A stretch of DNA of 64,000 nucleotides from Streptosporangium carneum (GCF_027922005.1 NZ_BSEV01000001.1:459638-523637), one strand, 5' to 3'. Shown: positions 8,318 to 16,995, numbered from the stretch's first letter. The notes: generated by a model not told the origin, from the letters alone. A program made the numbers and translations.

Positions 8318-8827
8318 ATGACCGCAGGCCAGTCACCTGACGTCGTAGGCGTCCCGTCCGGATCCGCCGGACGCGAGCCGAGGACGCCCGCCGTCTCATG
8401 CGTGTTCGTCTGCCACGACGGTCAGGGCCGGGTGCTGCTGGCCCGGCGCGGCGCGGGCGCGCGGGACGAGCCGGGAACCTGGGACTGCGGCGCCGGGGCA
8501 CTGGAGTACGGCGAGTCGTTCGAGACGGCCGTCGCCCGCGAGGTCCGCGAGGAGTACTCGGCGGAGGTGCTGGAGGCCGAGACGATCGGCGTCCGCAACG
8601 TCCTCCGCGAGAACCCCGCCTCCCACTGGGTCGCGGTGATCTTCGCGGTCAGGGTGAATCCCGGTGAGGTCGCGATCGGGGAACCGCACAAGTTCGACAG
8701 ACTGGACTGGTTCTCCCGGGACGCGCTGCCGAGCCCGCTGCACTCGCAGCTCGCCGAGACCCTCGCGCTCTTCCACACGTGGCGTGAACGCACCTCGCCG
8801 CACGGGGAGGACGTCTCCGCGCGATGA
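8318..8827 (+). CDS. NUDIX hydrolase
   Basis: Protein of 169 residues that hydrolyses a nucleoside diphosphate linked to another moiety. The Nudix box is recognisable as GALEYGESFETAVAREVREE, close to GX5EX7REUXEEXGU, with the metal-binding glutamates in REVREE. ATG 8318 has GAAAGG 7 nt upstream. It is probably co-transcribed with the HAD hydrolase 75 bp before it. The specific substrate cannot be told. Confidence 0.85.
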   Translation: MTAGQSPDVVGVPSGSAGREPRTPAVSCVFVCHDGQGRVLLARRGAGARDEPGTWDCGAGALEYGESFETAVAREVREEYSAEVLEAETIGVRNVLRENPASHWVAVIFAVRVNPGEVAIGEPHKFDRLDWFSRDALPSPLHSQLAETLALFHTWRERTSPHGEDVSAR

Positions 8828-9010
8828 CGGACACCCGCGTGGCAAGGCCCGTGTGACGGTGCCCGGCGGCGCCTGGGGCGATCGGGCGGCCCTCACCGGC
8901 CGGTGGCCTTCACCGGTCGGTGGCTCTGGCCGGCCCGAGAAGGCCGCCCGAGACCGATGGAGCCGTTCCCGTCACCGGTCCCGGAGCCGGTACGGCGGTG
9001 GCTCCCCAGG

Positions 9011-10084
9011 TCAGTACGGCAGCGAGCGGTCGCTGAACCGCTTCGTCACGAAAGGCGCCTTGAACTTCGGGAAGGCGACCGTCTTCACGTCACCGTCCGA
9101 GGTGTAGCGCTCGTCACTGTGCGCCTGCAGCCAGTCGAGCCAGGCGGTCGAGCAGAATTTCGCGCAGTCGCCGGTCTTGTCCATCGAACGGATCCTCGGG
9201 ATGCCGACCGGATTGAACTTCTTGCTGAACGGCGACTCCGCCGGGGTGTACCCGGCCAGGAACACCCCGCCGTAGTCGTAGGAGACGCCCTCGGAGGAGC
9301 CCTTGAGGCCCCACTCCTTGGTGCTGGGCTGGTTGCCGTACGGCAGCGCCAGGGTGATCGGGGCCGAGGCGATCAGACCGGTGATGAGCCTGTGCCCGGC
9401 GGCGACCTCGGCGGCGACCTGGGCCTGCGACTTTCCTCCCAGGCTCAGGTGGTCCTTGGTGTGGTTGCCGATGTCGAACCCCTTGTCGCGGAGCCACGTC
9501 AGCATCTGCGCCTGCTCCTCGGGCGTCGCCTTTCCGAACATGTCACGCGTCACGTAGAGCGTGGCCACGGGCCTGAACCCCGGATGCCGTTTGGCGACGT
9601 CCTGGAGGATGGCGACGGCGGTGCCCGGCTTGGGGGTCCCCATCCCGTCCAGGTCCAGCTGCGAGGGTGACGAGTCGTCGAAGGTGAGGACGACAGGGTG
9701 CCGTCCCGCGGGGATGTCGATGCGCCCGGTGACGTACTCGGCCGCCGTGATCGGGACGTAGTTCTCCTTGGCCAGCCGTTCCAGCTCCGTGCGGAACTGC
9801 TGGGGAGTGCGGTCATCCTGGGTCGTGGGCTTGTCGATCACCCGGTGGTACATGAGCACGGGGATCTGCCCCAGCTCGTTGGCGTGAACCTGCGCCGCCG
9901 CGGCCGTTCTGGACTTGGTCGAGGCCGCCTTCCGCGCCTCCGCGGAGGCGGCCGACGCCTTCGCGGCCGCGGCGACCGCGGCTGGGTCCTTGTCCCCCGC
10001 CTCTTCCTGTCCCATGCAACCAGCCAGTGCGGCGCCCGTCGCCGCGGTCGTCACAACGATGCAGATCCCCCTGAGACGGCTCAT
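9011..10084 (-). CDS. polysaccharide deacetylase lipoprotein
   Basis: Exported lipoprotein of 357 residues. The signal peptide ends in the lipobox L-A-G-C with the acylated cysteine at residue 23, followed by an alanine/lysine-rich linker (about 30-65). The catalytic NodB domain shows motif 1 as LTFDDSS (general base D plus metal D) and motif 2 as NHTKDH (two metal histidines). It likely removes acetyl groups from peptidoglycan or an extracellular polysaccharide at the cell surface. ATG 10084 follows GAGGGGGAG by 3-4 nt. It is monocistronic and convergent with the NUDIX gene; the 180-bp gap at 8828-9010 holds nothing else. Confidence 0.88.
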   Translation of the reverse strand: MSRLRGICIVVTTAATGAALAGCMGQEEAGDKDPAAVAAAAKASAASAEARKAASTKSRTAAAAQVHANELGQIPVLMYHRVIDKPTTQDDRTPQQFRTELERLAKENYVPITAAEYVTGRIDIPAGRHPVVLTFDDSSPSQLDLDGMGTPKPGTAVAILQDVAKRHPGFRPVATLYVTRDMFGKATPEEQAQMLTWLRDKGFDIGNHTKDHLSLGGKSQAQVAAEVAAGHRLITGLIASAPITLALPYGNQPSTKEWGLKGSSEGVSYDYGGVFLAGYTPAESPFSKKFNPVGIPRIRSMDKTGDCAKFCSTAWLDWLQAHSDERYTSDGDVKTVAFPKFKAPFVTKRFSDRSLPY

Positions 10085-10310
10085 CGACTCCCCCTCACGC
10101 GCTGACGATACGCAGGTGATCCCCCGCTGACCTGCGAATCGATCCCCGCGTGAAGCAAAGCTTCGTATCCGGCGAAGTGTTCGCGGGCGGAGGAGGCGTC
10201 GGACGCGCGGTGAGGTTCCACGGAGCGGGGACCCACGGGCGAGGATCACCGAGAGACCCCACGGCCCCGGGCCGCGCCCCGGAGCGAGGTCCTACGGGGC
10301 GGAGTCCTGA

Positions 10311-10376
10311 CGGGTCGCCCCCGGGTCGCCCCCGGGTCGCCCCCGGGTCGCCCCCGGGTCGCCCCCGGGTCGCCCC
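10311..10376. repeat. 11-bp tandem repeat, six perfect copies
   Basis: cgggtcgcccc is repeated six times without a mismatch between the anti-sigma kinase gene and the deacetylase promoter. The rest of 10085-10466 shows no coding sequence. Perfect short tandem arrays are prone to copy-number change, but no regulatory role is visible. Confidence 0.85.
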
Positions 10377-10466
10377 CGTAGAGGAAGTCCCATGCCGTCC
10401 TGTGCGCAACGGCCCCATGTCGTGTCCTGCGCGTCACGGTTCCCGCAGGGCGGAGTCCTACCGGTC

Positions 10467-10889
10467 CTACGACCCTTCGGTCCTGCGGCCCTGCAGGGCG
10501 GGGACGGGATTCAGGCACATCCGCAGGCGAACCCGTGATCCGCCGGAGGCCTGATGGATGGTGAACTCGTCGCACAGCTGGCTCATCAGCCACAGGCCGA
10601 ACCCCCGTACGGTGCCCGCGGGCCGTTGCCTCGGGACGTCATGAGGAGTGAGATGGCCCACGGTGTCGACGATGTCCACGGTGATGCGGACGTCGTCATG
10701 CCAGACGCTCACCGTGCCCTGGCCGCCGCCGTGCTCGAGGACGTTGATGACGGCCTCGTTGACGGCGATCAGCAGGTCGTCCAGACGGGTGCCTCGCATG
10801 CCCGCCAGGGTCGCGTGCCGGAGGAGCCGGTCTCGCAGAGCGCTGAGATCGTCGTCGATCGGCCACTGCTGACCGTGGTCGCCGGTCAC
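10467..10889 (-). CDS. anti-sigma-factor serine kinase-like ATP-binding protein (RsbW/SpoIIAB type)
   Basis: Small GHKL ATPase of 140 residues. The N box is NEAVINVLEHGG (N44, N49). A D-x-G-type segment follows (VDIVDTVGHL), then a glycine motif GTVRGFGLWLM. Such proteins bind and inhibit a sigma factor, or phosphorylate a STAS antagonist. GTG 10889 has AAGGGGG a few bases upstream. The STAS protein encoded 163 bp upstream on the same strand is its probable partner. The target sigma factor is not in the window unless it is the ECF at 30.7 kb, for which there is no evidence. Confidence 0.8.
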   Translation of the reverse strand: MTGDHGQQWPIDDDLSALRDRLLRHATLAGMRGTRLDDLLIAVNEAVINVLEHGGGQGTVSVWHDDVRITVDIVDTVGHLTPHDVPRQRPAGTVRGFGLWLMSQLCDEFTIHQASGGSRVRLRMCLNPVPALQGRRTEGS

Positions 10890-11052
10890 GGCACCCCCCT
10901 TGACATCGCCTTGTCTGGCAGTCGCCGGGAGAGCGGGTTCACCCGCTCCAGAATCAGGGCGTTGCTGACGAGTTCCATGATGCTAGACATCTGCCCGGTC
11001 GTTGCCAACTTACGACCGAGCGGACACCGGAGATCCACGTGGGCGGCCGCGA

Positions 11053-11430
11053 TCACTGCAGCGGCGACCGGCGAGACCTCAGGGACTCGACCGCTTCGGC
11101 GACGGTGGGCCGGATGCCGAAGGCCTGGGTGAGCCCGGTCAGATGGAAGAGCCTTTCCAGGCGATGGTGAGGGTTGGCCAGCGCGATCCCGCACCCCCGG
11201 TCGTGGACGAGTTTGCGGACGGCCAGGAACACCTGGATGCCGGTGGAGTCGCAGAAGCTCAGGTCTGTCAGGTCGATGACCAGGTCACGCGGCTCCGGGC
11301 CGACGGCCTCGTGCAGATCGTGACGGAACCGCTCGGCGTTGGTGTAGTCGAGCTCCCCGGACAGGGCGAGGACGGACACCTGCTCCAGGGTGTCGTCGGG
11401 GACGGCGGTGACATGGACGACGGCGGTCAC
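11053..11430 (-). CDS. STAS-domain anti-sigma factor antagonist
   Basis: Cytosolic 125-residue protein with the STAS fold. The sequence LSFCDSTGIQVF carries the conserved phosphorylatable serine (S62) that the partner kinase modifies; LSGELDYTNAERF is the usual first strand/helix. The unphosphorylated form should bind the RsbW-like kinase and release its sigma factor. GTG 11430 follows AGAGG by about 7 nt. It forms a two-gene partner-switch set with the downstream kinase. The interval 10890-11052 contains a 34-codon ORF without a ribosome site that I do not call. Confidence 0.88.
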   Translation of the reverse strand: MTAVVHVTAVPDDTLEQVSVLALSGELDYTNAERFRHDLHEAVGPEPRDLVIDLTDLSFCDSTGIQVFLAVRKLVHDRGCGIALANPHHRLERLFHLTGLTQAFGIRPTVAEAVESLRSRRSPLQ

Positions 11431-11605
11431 GGGGCTACCTCTGCAAACGGTCGGGTGGGAGAAAGGGGCGGGAAAGGCGCGGCGCGCCGCCGTACGGCGG
11501 GGCCGAGGGGCGACGGCGTCGCGGTGCTGTCAGGCGCACCGCCCCGGAAGCCGGAGCACTTCGCTGAATGCCGACGTCGTTCACCCGCAATCTCGAGTCC
11601 TCCAC

Positions 11606-11661
11606 GAGGGCGCCGACGCGAGGGAGCCGGCGCGAGGGCGCCGACGCGAGGGCGCCGACCG
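11606..11661. repeat. 14-bp tandem repeat, four copies
   Basis: cgagggcgccgacg occurs at 11606, 11634 and (last base changed) 11648, with a diverged copy at 11620. It lies in the 455-bp gap between the STAS gene and the GNAT gene, 176 bp upstream of the STAS start. No gene is supported in that gap. Confidence 0.75.
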
Positions 11662-11885
11662 TCTCGCGATGTGCCATGGTCGACATCACCGTGATGGACC
11701 TCAGTTTACCGACCCGCCGAAATCTCGTTGAGTACCTTTTAAGCACCTGTTCACGGGTGAGGTGTCACCGCTCATCCGTGCCCCGCCGCCCCGGGACACC
11801 CGCGAGGCGCGCCCGGGGAATGAATCCTCCCGAGGATCGGCTGATCGATACGTCGCCGACCGGCGGCCCGACGAAGGAGGCTCCC

Positions 11886-12170
11886 GTGCACATCGACGTC
11901 AAGCTCTCGCCCACCGGTGACTTCTACGAGGCGGAGGTGGACGGCAAGCACGCGGGCAAGCTGGAGTTCGCCCGACGTGACGGCGTCATCGTCTACATCC
12001 ACACCGAGGTCGACCCGGAGTTCGAAGGCAAGGGAGTCGGCGGGGCGCTCGCCCGCACCGCCCTGGACGCGGCCCGTGCCGAAGGCGTCCGGATCGTCCC
12101 GCGCTGCCCGTTCGTCGGAGGATGGATCAGGCGGCACCCCGAATACGCCGACCTCATCAAGGACTCCTGA
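11886..12170 (+). CDS. small GNAT-type N-acetyltransferase (Acetyltransf_CG/YidJ-like)
   Basis: Single-domain protein of 94 residues of the short GCN5-related family that lacks the N-terminal half of normal GNATs. Visible features are GDFYEAEVDGK, the acetyl-CoA loop EGKGVGGALARTALDAAR and the end C-PFVGGWIRRHPEY, a hallmark of this short family. GTG 11886 has AAGGAGG 5 nt upstream, so the longer frame upstream is not used. The substrate is unknown. It stands alone. Confidence 0.85.
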   Translation: MHIDVKLSPTGDFYEAEVDGKHAGKLEFARRDGVIVYIHTEVDPEFEGKGVGGALARTALDAARAEGVRIVPRCPFVGGWIRRHPEYADLIKDS

Positions 12171-12229
12171 CCACCCCGGGTCTCTCTGCCCGTCTCCGCT
12201 AGGATTCAGGCGTCTCGGGGGAGAAGTGA

Positions 12230-13945
12230 GTGGAGATGCCTGTTCTTTCCCGCGTGCTCGCCTCCGCGGCGATTCTGGCGGCCACGCTGTCGGCTCCCCT
12301 GGCACCGGCCGAGGCCGCGTGCGCGCCGGGAAGCGGGCCGAAGCTGGCAGGCAAGGACCTCACCAGGGTCGCCCTGCCCGCCGACCTCACCTGCGCCGAC
12401 CTCCACGGCGCCAAGCTGGACGGCGTGAGGGTGCGCAGCACGCTCACGCGGGCCGACCTCAGGGGCGCCTCCCTCAAGGGGGCGGAGCTGTACGACGCGA
12501 AGCTGGCGGGCGCGGACCTGCGCGAGGCCGATCTCACCGAGGCGTCCTTCCCCAACGCCGACCTTCGAGGGGCCGACCTTCGCGAGGCGATCCTCGACGA
12601 CGCCACGCTCCAGCACTCCCATCTGGAGGGGGCCGACCTCTCCGGGGCCACGATGGTCCGGGCCGAGGCGTACTACGCCCAGTTCGACGACGCCAAGCTC
12701 GTGGGCGTGGACCTGCGAGAAGCCGACGCCTACTACGCGGACCTGCGCCGTGCCGACCTCACCCGGGTGAAGGCGGGCAAGGCCCGGCTCTACAACTCGA
12801 TCATGATCAAGACGGTGCTCACGGACGCCGACCTGGCGGGCGCGGAGCTCTACTCCACGGCCGCGGACGGGGCGACCTTCCAGGGGGCCGACGTCACCGA
12901 GGCCGACCTGCGCGACGCCATGGGGCTCGACCTCTCCGGCAGCACGGGCGTGCCCAAGGAACTGCCCGCTCCCGCTCCCGGATGCGAGCCCGGCAGCGGC
13001 CAGAAGTACGCGGGCCGCGACCTCACCGAGGTCAGGGAGTTTCCCGACGATCTGAGCTGCGCCGACCTGACCGGCGCCAAGCTGGACGGGGTCGACCTGA
13101 GCTCCGTACGGCTCGACCGCGCGATCCTACGCGGAGCCTCGCTCACCGGAACCAGGTTCCGCTCCCTCAAGGGAGCCGACCTGCGGGGCGCCCGTCTCGT
13201 CGGCGCGGAGTTCGGCAGCGCCGACCTGAGCGGGGCCGACCTCGGTTCCGCCCACCTGTCCAGGGCGAACTTCGGCAGCGCCGAGCTCAGGGGAGCCAGG
13301 TTCGTCGGCGCCGACCTCCGCGACGCCCGTTTCGGCAGTGCCAAGGGCGACCGGGCCGACTTCACCAAGGCCCGGATGGATCACGCCGACCTGAGCAGCG
13401 GCCAGTTCTTCGACGCGGTCTTCCGCGACGCCGCGCTGATCGGCGCCGACCTGACCTTCACACGTCTCAAGGGCGCGACCTTCAAGGGCGCCGACGTCAC
13501 CGACGCGGCGACGGACCGCGCGCGGGACGCCGACCTCTCGGGTTCGACGAGCAGGATGGCGGTCGGCTGGATCGTCGTCCTCTGGCTGGCCGGTCTGGTC
13601 GCGGCCTTCGTCGCCGTCAGGGTGGCGCTGAGGATCCTGCGGGGCAGGCGGGCGGCCAGACGTTCGGCCGCGGAGTCTCAGGTCCGGTTCGAGGCCTCCA
13701 GGCTGCGGGCCGAGGAGGAGGTGACCTCGCTGGGCGAGGAGATCGACCTCCTGGACCAGGAGGGGGCGGAGGCCGAGGCGGACGCCTGGCACGAGGCCCT
13801 CGACGCCTACGACGCCGCCAAGGTGGCGCTCGCGGCGGCGAAGGACGACAAGGACCTCAAAGCGGTGAGGGCCATCGTGCACCGAGGGCGCGACGCGCTG
13901 ACCCGTCCCAGGGGACAGACGGCACGCGAGAGGCCCAAGCCATAG
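12230..13945 (+). CDS. secreted, membrane-anchored pentapeptide-repeat protein with two duplicated modules
   Basis: Protein of 571 residues. A signal peptide (1-29, ending APAEA) precedes two homologous modules. Each opens with C-x-PGSG-K-AG-DL (Cys31 and Cys252) and then runs as A(D/N)LxG pentapeptide repeats that fold into a right-handed beta-helix (about 45-240 and 265-440). One membrane helix (446-468) follows, then a charged acidic/basic coiled-coil-like tail (about 480-560). The beta-helices are therefore outside and the tail in the cytoplasm. GTG 12230 follows GGGGGAG by 6 nt; ATG 12236 is an alternative. TAGGAT at 12200-12205 is a possible -10 element. The function is unknown; a surface interaction role is inference. 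Confidence 0.85.
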   Translation: MEMPVLSRVLASAAILAATLSAPLAPAEAACAPGSGPKLAGKDLTRVALPADLTCADLHGAKLDGVRVRSTLTRADLRGASLKGAELYDAKLAGADLREADLTEASFPNADLRGADLREAILDDATLQHSHLEGADLSGATMVRAEAYYAQFDDAKLVGVDLREADAYYADLRRADLTRVKAGKARLYNSIMIKTVLTDADLAGAELYSTAADGATFQGADVTEADLRDAMGLDLSGSTGVPKELPAPAPGCEPGSGQKYAGRDLTEVREFPDDLSCADLTGAKLDGVDLSSVRLDRAILRGASLTGTRFRSLKGADLRGARLVGAEFGSADLSGADLGSAHLSRANFGSAELRGARFVGADLRDARFGSAKGDRADFTKARMDHADLSSGQFFDAVFRDAALIGADLTFTRLKGATFKGADVTDAATDRARDADLSGSTSRMAVGWIVVLWLAGLVAAFVAVRVALRILRGRRAARRSAAESQVRFEASRLRAEEEVTSLGEEIDLLDQEGAEAEADAWHEALDAYDAAKVALAAAKDDKDLKAVRAIVHRGRDALTRPRGQTARERPKP

Positions 13946-14383
13946 CCGTCGTAGCCGTTGGGAAGACGGCCTGATCGGGCGTTTCATTCCGTTCGCCCTT
14001 TCGGCACTTTCAGTCTGTTCGGCCTTCCGCGTAATCACGGTAATCGCACCTGAACGGATGTAATGCCTGGTCAGAAGGGTGTGGAGGGGATGTGCGGCGT
14101 TGCCGCCCGCCGATCTTCCCTCGAGGGCAGGCGCCATCGGCCTCTTTCGCGGGCTATCGTGAAGCGGGTATGGCTCGAAGCCCGACTCGTCGCGTATTGC
14201 GGCTGTTTGGATGCGGGCCGTACAGCAGGATGATTAGAATCAGCCGGTTGGTGGAGATTGGCCGTTTCGGCTTGTCGCCCGGACCGGATCATGGCCCGAT
14301 CCCTTGCTAGGCTGCAGGGAAACGTTGGAACCGGGCGTTGTCTCACCCCGGCAGGTGAGACCGTCAAGAAGTGGGGTCACACC
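13946..14383. other. 438-bp non-coding stretch
   Basis: No reading frame with typical third-position GC bias is seen. AT-richer than its neighbours around 13985-14060 and 14215-14270. TAGGCT at 14308-14313 resembles an actinobacterial -10 element and would serve the DLW-39 gene. No tRNA-Ile was found, though one often sits near this gene family. Confidence 0.4.
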
Positions 14384-14503
14384 GTGAAGAAGCTGCTCGT
14401 TCTGGCGCTCGTCGCGCTTGGGGGACTGCTGATCTGGCGCAAGGTGCAGGCGGACCGAGCCGAGCTCGATCTGTGGACTGAGGCCACCGGCAGCGAGAAC
14501 TGA
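14384..14503 (+). CDS. DLW-39 family small membrane protein
   Basis: Protein of exactly 39 residues starting at GTG 14384: a lysine pair, one membrane helix (about 4-18, KKLLVLALVALGGLLIW), then KVQADRAELDLWTEATGSEN with the DLW signature that names the family. Small actinobacterial proteins of this length and ending are conserved, from memory close to the gyrA/tRNA region. The function is unknown. Longer in-frame starts upstream are unnecessary, and the length match argues for this one. Confidence 0.75.
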   Translation: MKKLLVLALVALGGLLIWRKVQADRAELDLWTEATGSEN

Positions 14504-14532
14504 ACAACGCGGCTACCGATTCGGGTGCTTTC

Positions 14533-15273
14533 ATGGTCCTTGCCCAAGATGGGGGAGTAACACCCATCAGGCTTGCCTGTCTGGATCTGGCAGGCACCAC
14601 GATCGGTGATATCGCCATGGTCGAACGGGCGTTCGCCGAGGCGATCGCCACGCAGGGCATCGTGCCCGGGACCGGTGCGTACGCACGTGCCATGGTGCAC
14701 GTGCACCGGTCCCGGGGCTGCTCGACGATCGACGTCTTCCGGGGCATCTTCCCCGACAACGAGGCCCAGGCCCAGGCGGCGAACCTGACCTTCGAACGCT
14801 CCTACGAGGGCGCGATCGGACGCTCCGGCCTCATCCCGATGCCCGGCACCGTGGAGACCCTGGACAAGCTCCGTGACGGCGGCGTCAAGGTCTGCCTGAT
14901 CACCGGCTTCAGCCGGACCGCACTCAGCCGCGTCCTGGCGGCCCTGAGCTGGTCCGACAGGATCGACCTCGCCCTCTGCCCGGAAGACGCGGGCCGTGGC
15001 CGTCCGATGCCCGACATGGTGCTGGCCGCGGTCCTGCGCCTCGGCGTCCAGGACGTCCGCCAGGTCGCGGTGGCCGGAGACTCGGAGAGCGACATGCTCT
15101 GCGGACGCCGAGCCGGCGCGTCGGTGGTCGCCGGAGTCCTGAACGGAGTCCACAGCCGGGAACGCCTCCTCAAGGGCGGCGCCACCCACATCCTGGACTC
15201 CATCACCGACCTGCCCAGCCTGGTGCTGGACGGCAGCCCGATCGAAACCCCCGTAGGCGCCTCCGCCCACTGA
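14533..15273 (+). CDS. phosphonatase-like HAD-superfamily hydrolase
   Basis: Protein of 246 residues with HAD motif I as LDLAGTT (nucleophile D plus the A-G-T of the phosphonoacetaldehyde-hydrolase branch). A helical cap follows, then motif II ITGFSRT, a R/K-containing stretch and motif IV GDSESDMLCGRRAGA. It resembles the PhnX-like group, but I see no clear Schiff-base lysine in the cap, so a true phosphonatase activity is doubtful. ATG 14533 has only a weak ribosome site. It may be co-transcribed with the DLW-39 gene 29 bp upstream. Substrate unknown. Confidence 0.75.
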   Translation: MVLAQDGGVTPIRLACLDLAGTTIGDIAMVERAFAEAIATQGIVPGTGAYARAMVHVHRSRGCSTIDVFRGIFPDNEAQAQAANLTFERSYEGAIGRSGLIPMPGTVETLDKLRDGGVKVCLITGFSRTALSRVLAALSWSDRIDLALCPEDAGRGRPMPDMVLAAVLRLGVQDVRQVAVAGDSESDMLCGRRAGASVVAGVLNGVHSRERLLKGGATHILDSITDLPSLVLDGSPIETPVGASAH

Positions 15274-15724
15274 GCGCATCCCTCGGCGTGGCACGGCGAC
15301 CGCATGTCCTCCGGGGGGCGTCTGCCCTGTTCCAAGGGCTGTCATCCCCCCGATGCGAACCTCCGGCCGCCACAGCGGACAGCACGCCCGCCTTCCGCGA
15401 CCGGTAACCCCATCGGCACGCCCCCCGGCCCAATGCCCCCAGGGAAGCCTGCTCTGTCTCCAGACAGGAAGCGGCTTGACCGCCCCTCCGCCGCACGCGA
15501 CTCGCCCGGGCTGAGGCCGTCACCTCGGAAGGTCCTCAGACCTCAACAAGGACACCAAAGGCAACAAAGCCTGAAATACAGTCCACTCCCTGGCACGTCC
15601 GCGGTCTCCTCGTGACCACCGGACAGCGGAAGCCGAGTGGCGCGAGAGGGGGTCCTGTTGCTACGGTGTACGACTGAAGCAGGTCGCGAGCGCGTTCTTC
15701 CACGCATGCCGGCGACTTGATCTC
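15274..15724. other. 451-bp region before tRNA-Ala
   Basis: No supported gene. The tract 15530-15600 is AT-richer. The region should contain the tRNA promoter, but I could not place a convincing -35/-10 pair. Confidence 0.4.
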
Positions 15725-15800
15725 GGGGCCTTAGCTCAGTTGGCAGAGCGCCTGCTTTGCAAGCAGGATGTCAGGAGTTCGAATCTCCTAGGCTCCACCA
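15725..15800 (+). tRNA. tRNA-Ala(UGC) with encoded CCA
   Basis: A full cloverleaf can be drawn: acceptor GGGGCCT/AGGCTCC (one G-T pair), D-arm GCTC/GAGC, anticodon arm CCTGC-TTTGCAA-GCAGG with anticodon TGC, variable loop ATGTC, T-arm AGGAG-TTCGAAT-CTCCT, discriminator A at 15797 and CCA at 15798-15800. The mature part is 73 nt plus CCA. Its 3' half, from the anticodon loop onwards, is copied repeatedly over the following 13 kb, showing that the gene is an integration target. Confidence 0.97.
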
Positions 15801-16038
15801 GCGCAAACACCCCTCACGCGATCTTCGCTCAGCTCCCTCAGGCTATTAGCCCGCCTTGAGTGGTGGTTTCGCGCTGCCGGGTCACGTCCAGCGAAGTGGT
15901 ATATGAGCTGACCTTCGGGTGCCTACGGCACTCTGTCGGCCGCGCCACTCCGAACGGGTCTTCGGCTGTGCCTGCGGGCGCTCCACCTTGACCAGTTCCT
16001 CGGGCCCTGCGTGGTTTCTCTTAGTAATGTCGTTGACC

Positions 16039-16995
16039 ATGCGGATTCTTGTTCTTGGCGGTACATCATTTGTGGGTCGCGCCATCGTAGAGGACGCTCT
16101 GCATGCCGGTGCCGAGGTGACCTTGTTCGGTCGAGGCAGGACCGGGACCGACTTGTTCCCCCTGCTGTCCCGGCTCATCGGCGACCGTGACACCGGCGAC
16201 TACGCGGCACTGCACGATGGCACATGGGACGCGGTGGTGGACGTCAGCGGTTACGTACCGCGCCACGTCGCGCAGTCGATGGACGCGCTCCGGGACCGGG
16301 TGGGCCGATATCTGTTCATCTCAAGCCACATGGTGTACCAACGTACGGGCGTGGGGCCAGGCTCGGATGAGGACACTCCACGTCGGCCGGTAGTGCGCGA
16401 CACCGAGGAGCGCGATGACGACACCTACGGTCCGCTCAAGGCGGCATGTGAGGACGACGTGGTGGCCCGGTACGGCTCGCGGGCAACGATCGTGCGGCCG
16501 GGAAAGGTCGTCGGGCCACACGACCCATCGGACATGTTCCCGTACTGGGTACGGCGGGCCTCGTACGGCGGGCGGGTGGCGCTGCCCGCAGACCCCGAGC
16601 AGCCGGTGCAGATCATCGACTCGCGCGACCTGGCCCGCCTGGTGGTGCGGTTGCTCGTTGATGAGCGCCCCGGCGCGTTCAACGCGGTGGGACCTGCTGA
16701 GCCGACCACGCTCGGGGCGCTCATCGAGACCTGCGCGCGGGTGGCGGGCACTGAAGTCGAGATCGTGCCGGTGTCGCCCGACGCGGCGCCACCGCTGTTT
16801 CCGCTGGTGCGGACGAACTGGCCGACGCAGCAGCGCAGCTCGGCACGGGCCCGTGCGGCGGGAATGCCCGCGACTCCGCTGGAGGTGACGGTGGCTGACG
16901 TCTTGTCCTGGGACCGTGAGCGCGGAGAGCCTCCCCTGCGGAATGGTTTCTCTCCGGAGGAGGAGCAGGCCCTACTGGCGCTCCAGGGACGGTAG
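16039..16995 (+). CDS. NAD(P)-dependent epimerase/dehydratase (extended SDR family)
   Basis: Protein of 318 residues with the Rossmann start MRILVLGGTSFVGRA (GGTxFxG) and a sugar-epimerase-like body. SSHMVYQ stands where extended SDRs have S-x-x-x-Y; a canonical YxxxK is doubtful here (the best candidate is TYGPLKAACE, which contains Y-G-P-L-K). ATG 16039 starts immediately before the Rossmann motif; ATG 16027 is four codons upstream, and neither has a ribosome site. It is the only gene of the first cassette behind the tRNA. Substrate unknown. The interval 15801-16038 shows no other gene. Confidence 0.8.
   Translation: MRILVLGGTSFVGRAIVEDALHAGAEVTLFGRGRTGTDLFPLLSRLIGDRDTGDYAALHDGTWDAVVDVSGYVPRHVAQSMDALRDRVGRYLFISSHMVYQRTGVGPGSDEDTPRRPVVRDTEERDDDTYGPLKAACEDDVVARYGSRATIVRPGKVVGPHDPSDMFPYWVRRASYGGRVALPADPEQPVQIIDSRDLARLVVRLLVDERPGAFNAVGPAEPTTLGALIETCARVAGTEVEIVPVSPDAAPPLFPLVRTNWPTQQRSSARARAAGMPATPLEVTVADVLSWDRERGEPPLRNGFSPEEEQALLALQGR

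Noticed and set aside
10311-10376. Tandem repeats (here and at 4488, 8251, 11606) as a CRISPR array
   Set aside because: Units of 11-16 bp lie directly head to tail without spacers, and no cas gene is present.
10886-10990. 34-codon ORF whose TGA overlaps the GTG of the anti-sigma kinase gene
   Set aside because: The overlap hints at coupling, but there is no ribosome site and no recognisable sequence; not enough to call a gene.
14533-15273. True phosphonoacetaldehyde hydrolase (phnX)
   Set aside because: Motif I fits, but the cap lysine needed for Schiff-base chemistry is not evident and no phosphonate genes are nearby.
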